Assembly: GCA_037439705.1 (NCBI GenBank)
Contig: JBBIVP010000074.1
Coordinates: forward strand, 1-9,475
Direction: 5' to 3'
Length of the DNA stretch: 9,475 nucleotides
DNA from: JBBIVP01 sp037439705 [NCBI: bacterium]
Lineage (GTDB): Bacteria > JBBIVP01
Below the pieces are notes generated by a model, which worked only from the letters and a program-made list of their open reading frames with translations, was not told the origin of the DNA and made no database searches. A program made the position numbers and the translations under genes. Each line of letters starts with the position of its first letter. The stretch's first letter is position 1. Positions 7,451 through 9,475 of the stretch are shown in pieces.

Positions 7451-7589
7451 TTTTTTATCCTGTTACGGATGAGTAATATATCCCGATCCGGAATACAATC
7501 CTGCTTTATCTTTTTGGCCCACTCAATTCTTTTCACTCCATTACAGAAATCATGCATGTATTGTTTTCCAACACAATTTGACTTTAAAT
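7434..7589. repeat. Outward-facing inverted pair of the 12-mer TTGACTTTAAAT
   Basis: TTGACTTTAAAT occurs exactly on the minus strand at 7445-7434 and on the plus strand at 7578-7589, at opposite ends of the divergent intergenic region, both pointing outward. The plus copy supplies the -35 of the TPR gene promoter. The minus copy overlaps the start codon of the exported-protein gene and is preceded by a second TTGACT in direct, 1-base-overlapping array (7450-7445). This may be a shared regulator site or a promoter signature. Confidence 0.6.
7447..7557 (-). CDS. Possible 36-residue micro-ORF upstream of the exported-protein gene
   Basis: In the divergent gap the minus strand has ATG at 7557 and 36 codons to TGA at 7449-7447, ending 11 bases before the ATG of the exported-protein gene. 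The peptide looks protein-like (HDFCNGVKRIEWAKKIK, then DRDILLIRNRIKN) and the frame stays open upstream to a TAG, with FLYLKSNCVGKQY before the ATG. No good Shine-Dalgarno precedes it. It could be the C-terminal remnant of a decayed gene, a leader peptide coupled to the downstream gene (which lacks its own ribosome binding site), or chance. It is not recognised. Confidence 0.25.
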   Translation of the reverse strand: MHDFCNGVKRIEWAKKIKQDCIPDRDILLIRNRIKN

Positions 7590-7607
7590 ATAAAAAATTG
7601 GTATTCT
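7578..7607 (+). promoter_or_regulatory. Sigma70-like promoter of the large TPR gene, possibly leaderless
   Basis: TTGACT at 7578-7583, an 18-bp spacer and TATTCT at 7602-7607. Transcription from this promoter should begin about 7 bases after the -10, at 7614-7615, and the gene's ATG is at 7615-7617. No Shine-Dalgarno sequence precedes that ATG. Together these suggest a leaderless mRNA. Confidence 0.55.
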
Positions 7608-7614
7608 ATAAGAA

Positions 7615-9475
7615 ATGAAGGATAAAGAGCAAAGGCAGAAACTACTCATAAAGAAGGCGATTGAGGAATACACAAAAAGAGGAGACTATAAACTTGCTAT
7701 TGAGGAATGTAAGAAATATCTGAACCTACCGGGAATTCTTTCAAAGGATTATCTTGAAATGAAAAAGAAAATGGCGGACCTGTATGAAAAACTTAAGGAT
7801 TATCCAAATATGATTAAAGAATATCTGGAAATTACGGATATATACATAAAAGAAGGATTTGCATCAAAAGCTCCATCCCTTCTGAGAAAAGCCATAACCC
7901 TTGCCCCTCAAAATGAAAAAATTTTAGAAAAGATGACCGAAGTTTATGAGGCTATGGGGTGGAGAAGCGAGATGGTAAAAACCTACCTTCAGTTAATAGA
8001 GGTATATGCTGAAAGAAAAGAACATTATAAGGCTATTGATATTTACAGGAAACTTCTTGAAATTGATCAGGGTAACATTCAGAACAGAGTAAAGTTTGTA
8101 GATTACCTGATTCACATAGGATATACAGACGAAGCAAAGGAGGAAATTAACCTACTGCTTGAAAAACTTGCTACAGCGGATGACAAAAGAGTTATCCTTC
8201 CTATCTTTAAAAAAGCTCCAAATCTATTTCCAGATGAATCCCTTAAACTGATAGCGGAGGCTTTTTATGCTAATGGGGAATACAAGGCAGGAATAAATGT
8301 AATAAAGCATTATATGGAGAAAACGGGCAGGAAGCGGGAAGCAGATATATTTGAACTACTTGCATATGGTTTTCAGGCTATCGGAGATAAAGAAAAATCT
8401 CTTATAGCTCTAAGGGGGCTCCTGGATATATACAAAAAACAGAAAGACAATAAAAAATTAAGAAATGTGTATGAAAGAATTCTTCAAATAGACCCAGAAA
8501 ATCAGGAAGTTAAAGCCTTTCTCAGCAAAACAGAAATTGAAGGAGAAGAGGATTTTTACTCAAAACCTCCATCCCTTATAAAAACAGATAGCCTTTCACT
8601 GGCTCTTACAAAGCTTGAGATTTATATAAAGTTTCCTTTTGAAGGGTACAGAGAAAAGGCAGAGGAAATTTTAAGGAACATAAACATCCTTTCCATTGAG
8701 GAAGAACTGTATCTTGACAGAATAATGAAAATATTAGAAAAACTCGGTCACCAGGAACTTTTTTCTCTTGCTGCCTACAGGTTAGCCTATCTTTGGAAAG
8801 AGAAAGGAGACACAGAGAAAGCTTTAAAATATCTCAACCTTTCGCTCTCTGCCTGGCCCGATAATACCCTTGCAAAAGAACTTCTTTCAAAGATATTACC
8901 ACAAAAAGAGGTTTCAGAAGAAGAGGAGATAGTTACAGAGGTGGAAATAGAGGAGGTGCCCAAGGAATCCATTCCGATAGAGGTGGAAGAAGAAAAAATA
9001 GGACAAGAAGAAGAATTTAAAGTTACTCCTGTTGAAGAGGTAAAGGATGGTGAATATGACCTTGAAAAGGCACTTATCCATGCTGAAGAGGAATTTCGGG
9101 AAGAGGTTAAAGTTGCCCCCCCTGAGCCTGAGGAAGAGATAAAAATTGAATTGCCCGAATACAAAGAAAAACCAGAAGAGGAAATAAAAGTTGAGCTGCC
9201 CGAATATAAAGAAAAACCTGAAGAAGAAATAAAAATTGAAATGCCTGAGGAATTTGAAAGTCCGAAAGAAGAAAAAATTTATGAAGAAATCCTTGTAGAG
9301 CCACTAAAAGGGGTTGAGGAGATTTCAAAAGAAGAAAGGATTGATGCAAACTATATAGATTCTCTCATCAAAGATGCCCAGTTTTTTAAAGAGATTGGAG
9401 ATTATAACACAGTGAAGGAAACATGCAATGAGATATTAAAACTTGACCCCAAAAATGTTTTTGCAACCTCTCTCT
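7615..9475 (+). CDS. Large TPR-repeat protein with acidic repeat linker (3' end beyond window)
   Basis: An open frame of 620 codons runs off the right edge. Residues 1 to about 428 are almost all helical TPR-like units, for example KRGDYKLAIEECKKYL, a unit around KEHYKAIDIYRKLLEID, GDKEKSLIALRGLL, and KGDTEKALKYLNLSL with a trailing WPDN. From about 430 to 575 there is a strongly acidic Glu/Lys/Pro/Val linker containing three 15-residue tandem repeats. TPR-type sequence resumes at about 576 (YIDSLIKDAQFFKEIGDY, then ILKLDPKN). No signal peptide or membrane segment is visible, so it is probably a cytosolic scaffold for protein-protein contacts. Partner and pathway are unknown. The ATG at 7615 is the first in-frame start and fits the promoter just upstream. 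It is divergent from the minus-strand series. A Ser-rich open frame on the opposite strand is the shadow of the Glu-rich linker. Confidence 0.9.
   Translation, partial: MKDKEQRQKLLIKKAIEEYTKRGDYKLAIEECKKYLNLPGILSKDYLEMKKKMADLYEKLKDYPNMIKEYLEITDIYIKEGFASKAPSLLRKAITLAPQNEKILEKMTEVYEAMGWRSEMVKTYLQLIEVYAERKEHYKAIDIYRKLLEIDQGNIQNRVKFVDYLIHIGYTDEAKEEINLLLEKLATADDKRVILPIFKKAPNLFPDESLKLIAEAFYANGEYKAGINVIKHYMEKTGRKREADIFELLAYGFQAIGDKEKSLIALRGLLDIYKKQKDNKKLRNVYERILQIDPENQEVKAFLSKTEIEGEEDFYSKPPSLIKTDSLSLALTKLEIYIKFPFEGYREKAEEILRNINILSIEEELYLDRIMKILEKLGHQELFSLAAYRLAYLWKEKGDTEKALKYLNLSLSAWPDNTLAKELLSKILPQKEVSEEEEIVTEVEIEEVPKESIPIEVEEEKIGQEEEFKVTPVEEVKDGEYDLEKALIHAEEEFREEVKVAPPEPEEEIKIELPEYKEKPEEEIKVELPEYKEKPEEEIKIEMPEEFESPKEEKIYEEILVEPLKGVEEISKEERIDANYIDSLIKDAQFFKEIGDYNTVKETCNEILKLDPKNVFATSL
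9127..9261 (+). repeat. Three tandem 45-bp (15-residue) repeats in the acidic linker
   Basis: Units lie at 9127-9171, 9172-9216 and 9217-9261. The peptide unit is PEEEIKIELPEYKEK; unit 2 differs by Ile to Val, and unit 3 decays at its end (EMPEEFES). Synonymous differences between units (for example TAC/TAT, TTG/CTG, CCA/CCT) show the peptide has been kept while the DNA diverged. They form a charged, probably extended spacer between TPR blocks. Confidence 0.9.

Noticed and set aside
7551-7558. CATGCATG palindrome in the divergent gap
   Set aside because: An 8-bp palindrome occurs by chance often enough; no second copy or spacing supports it as an operator.
8787-9164. Ser-rich 125-codon open frame on the minus strand
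   Set aside because: It is the complement of the Glu-rich end of the TPR protein; GAA/GAG codons read backwards give TTC/CTC and Ser-type codons. It has no ribosome binding site or family resemblance.

Overview
The window is bacterial chromosomal DNA, AT-rich (roughly 35-40% GC by eye) and tightly packed. The proteins are rich in Lys, Glu and Ile and the Ffh M domain is poor in Met, a flavour often seen in thermophiles or deep-branching uncultured lineages. The housekeeping genes (signal recognition particle, bS16, glutamyl-tRNA synthetase) are clearly bacterial, but I cannot name a phylum from sequence alone. There are no mobile elements, CRISPR arrays, rRNA or tRNA genes.

Most of the window is one co-oriented minus-strand series, read right to left: an exported protein of unknown function (7435-6242); ffh, broken by a frameshift (6237-4947); rpsP (4945-4682); khpA (4689-4456); a 121-bp gap; a zinc-binding medium-chain dehydrogenase (4334-3306); gltX (3306-1918); and a UDP-glucuronate decarboxylase (1921-992). 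Spacings run from 4 bp down to short overlaps, except for the gap after khpA, so there are probably one or two transcription units. The ffh-rpsP-khpA order is a familiar bacterial block joining protein targeting, the small ribosomal subunit and an RNA-binding KH protein. Here it is not followed by the usual rimM-trmD-rplS. After a further 231-bp gap, a membrane-anchored protein with a TPR-like helical domain starts near 760 and runs off the left edge.

On the right, a 179-bp divergent intergenic region separates the exported-protein gene from a large plus-strand TPR protein (7615 to beyond the right edge). That protein has an acidic linker with three 15-residue tandem repeats. Its start codon lies about where transcription should begin from a good sigma70-like promoter, so its mRNA may be leaderless. 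An exact 12-bp motif carrying the -35 hexamer is repeated in inverted orientation at both ends of this region.

The main anomaly is ffh. The reading frame breaks in the G domain exactly where the conserved RPAA-x2-QL segment should be, with a net deficit that fits 23 nt. As ffh is normally essential and single-copy, this is either an assembly or strain-level error or a notable biological exception. I found no convincing new multi-gene defence or mobile system. The most uncharacterised material is the exported protein, the two TPR proteins and a few micro-ORFs in the gaps.
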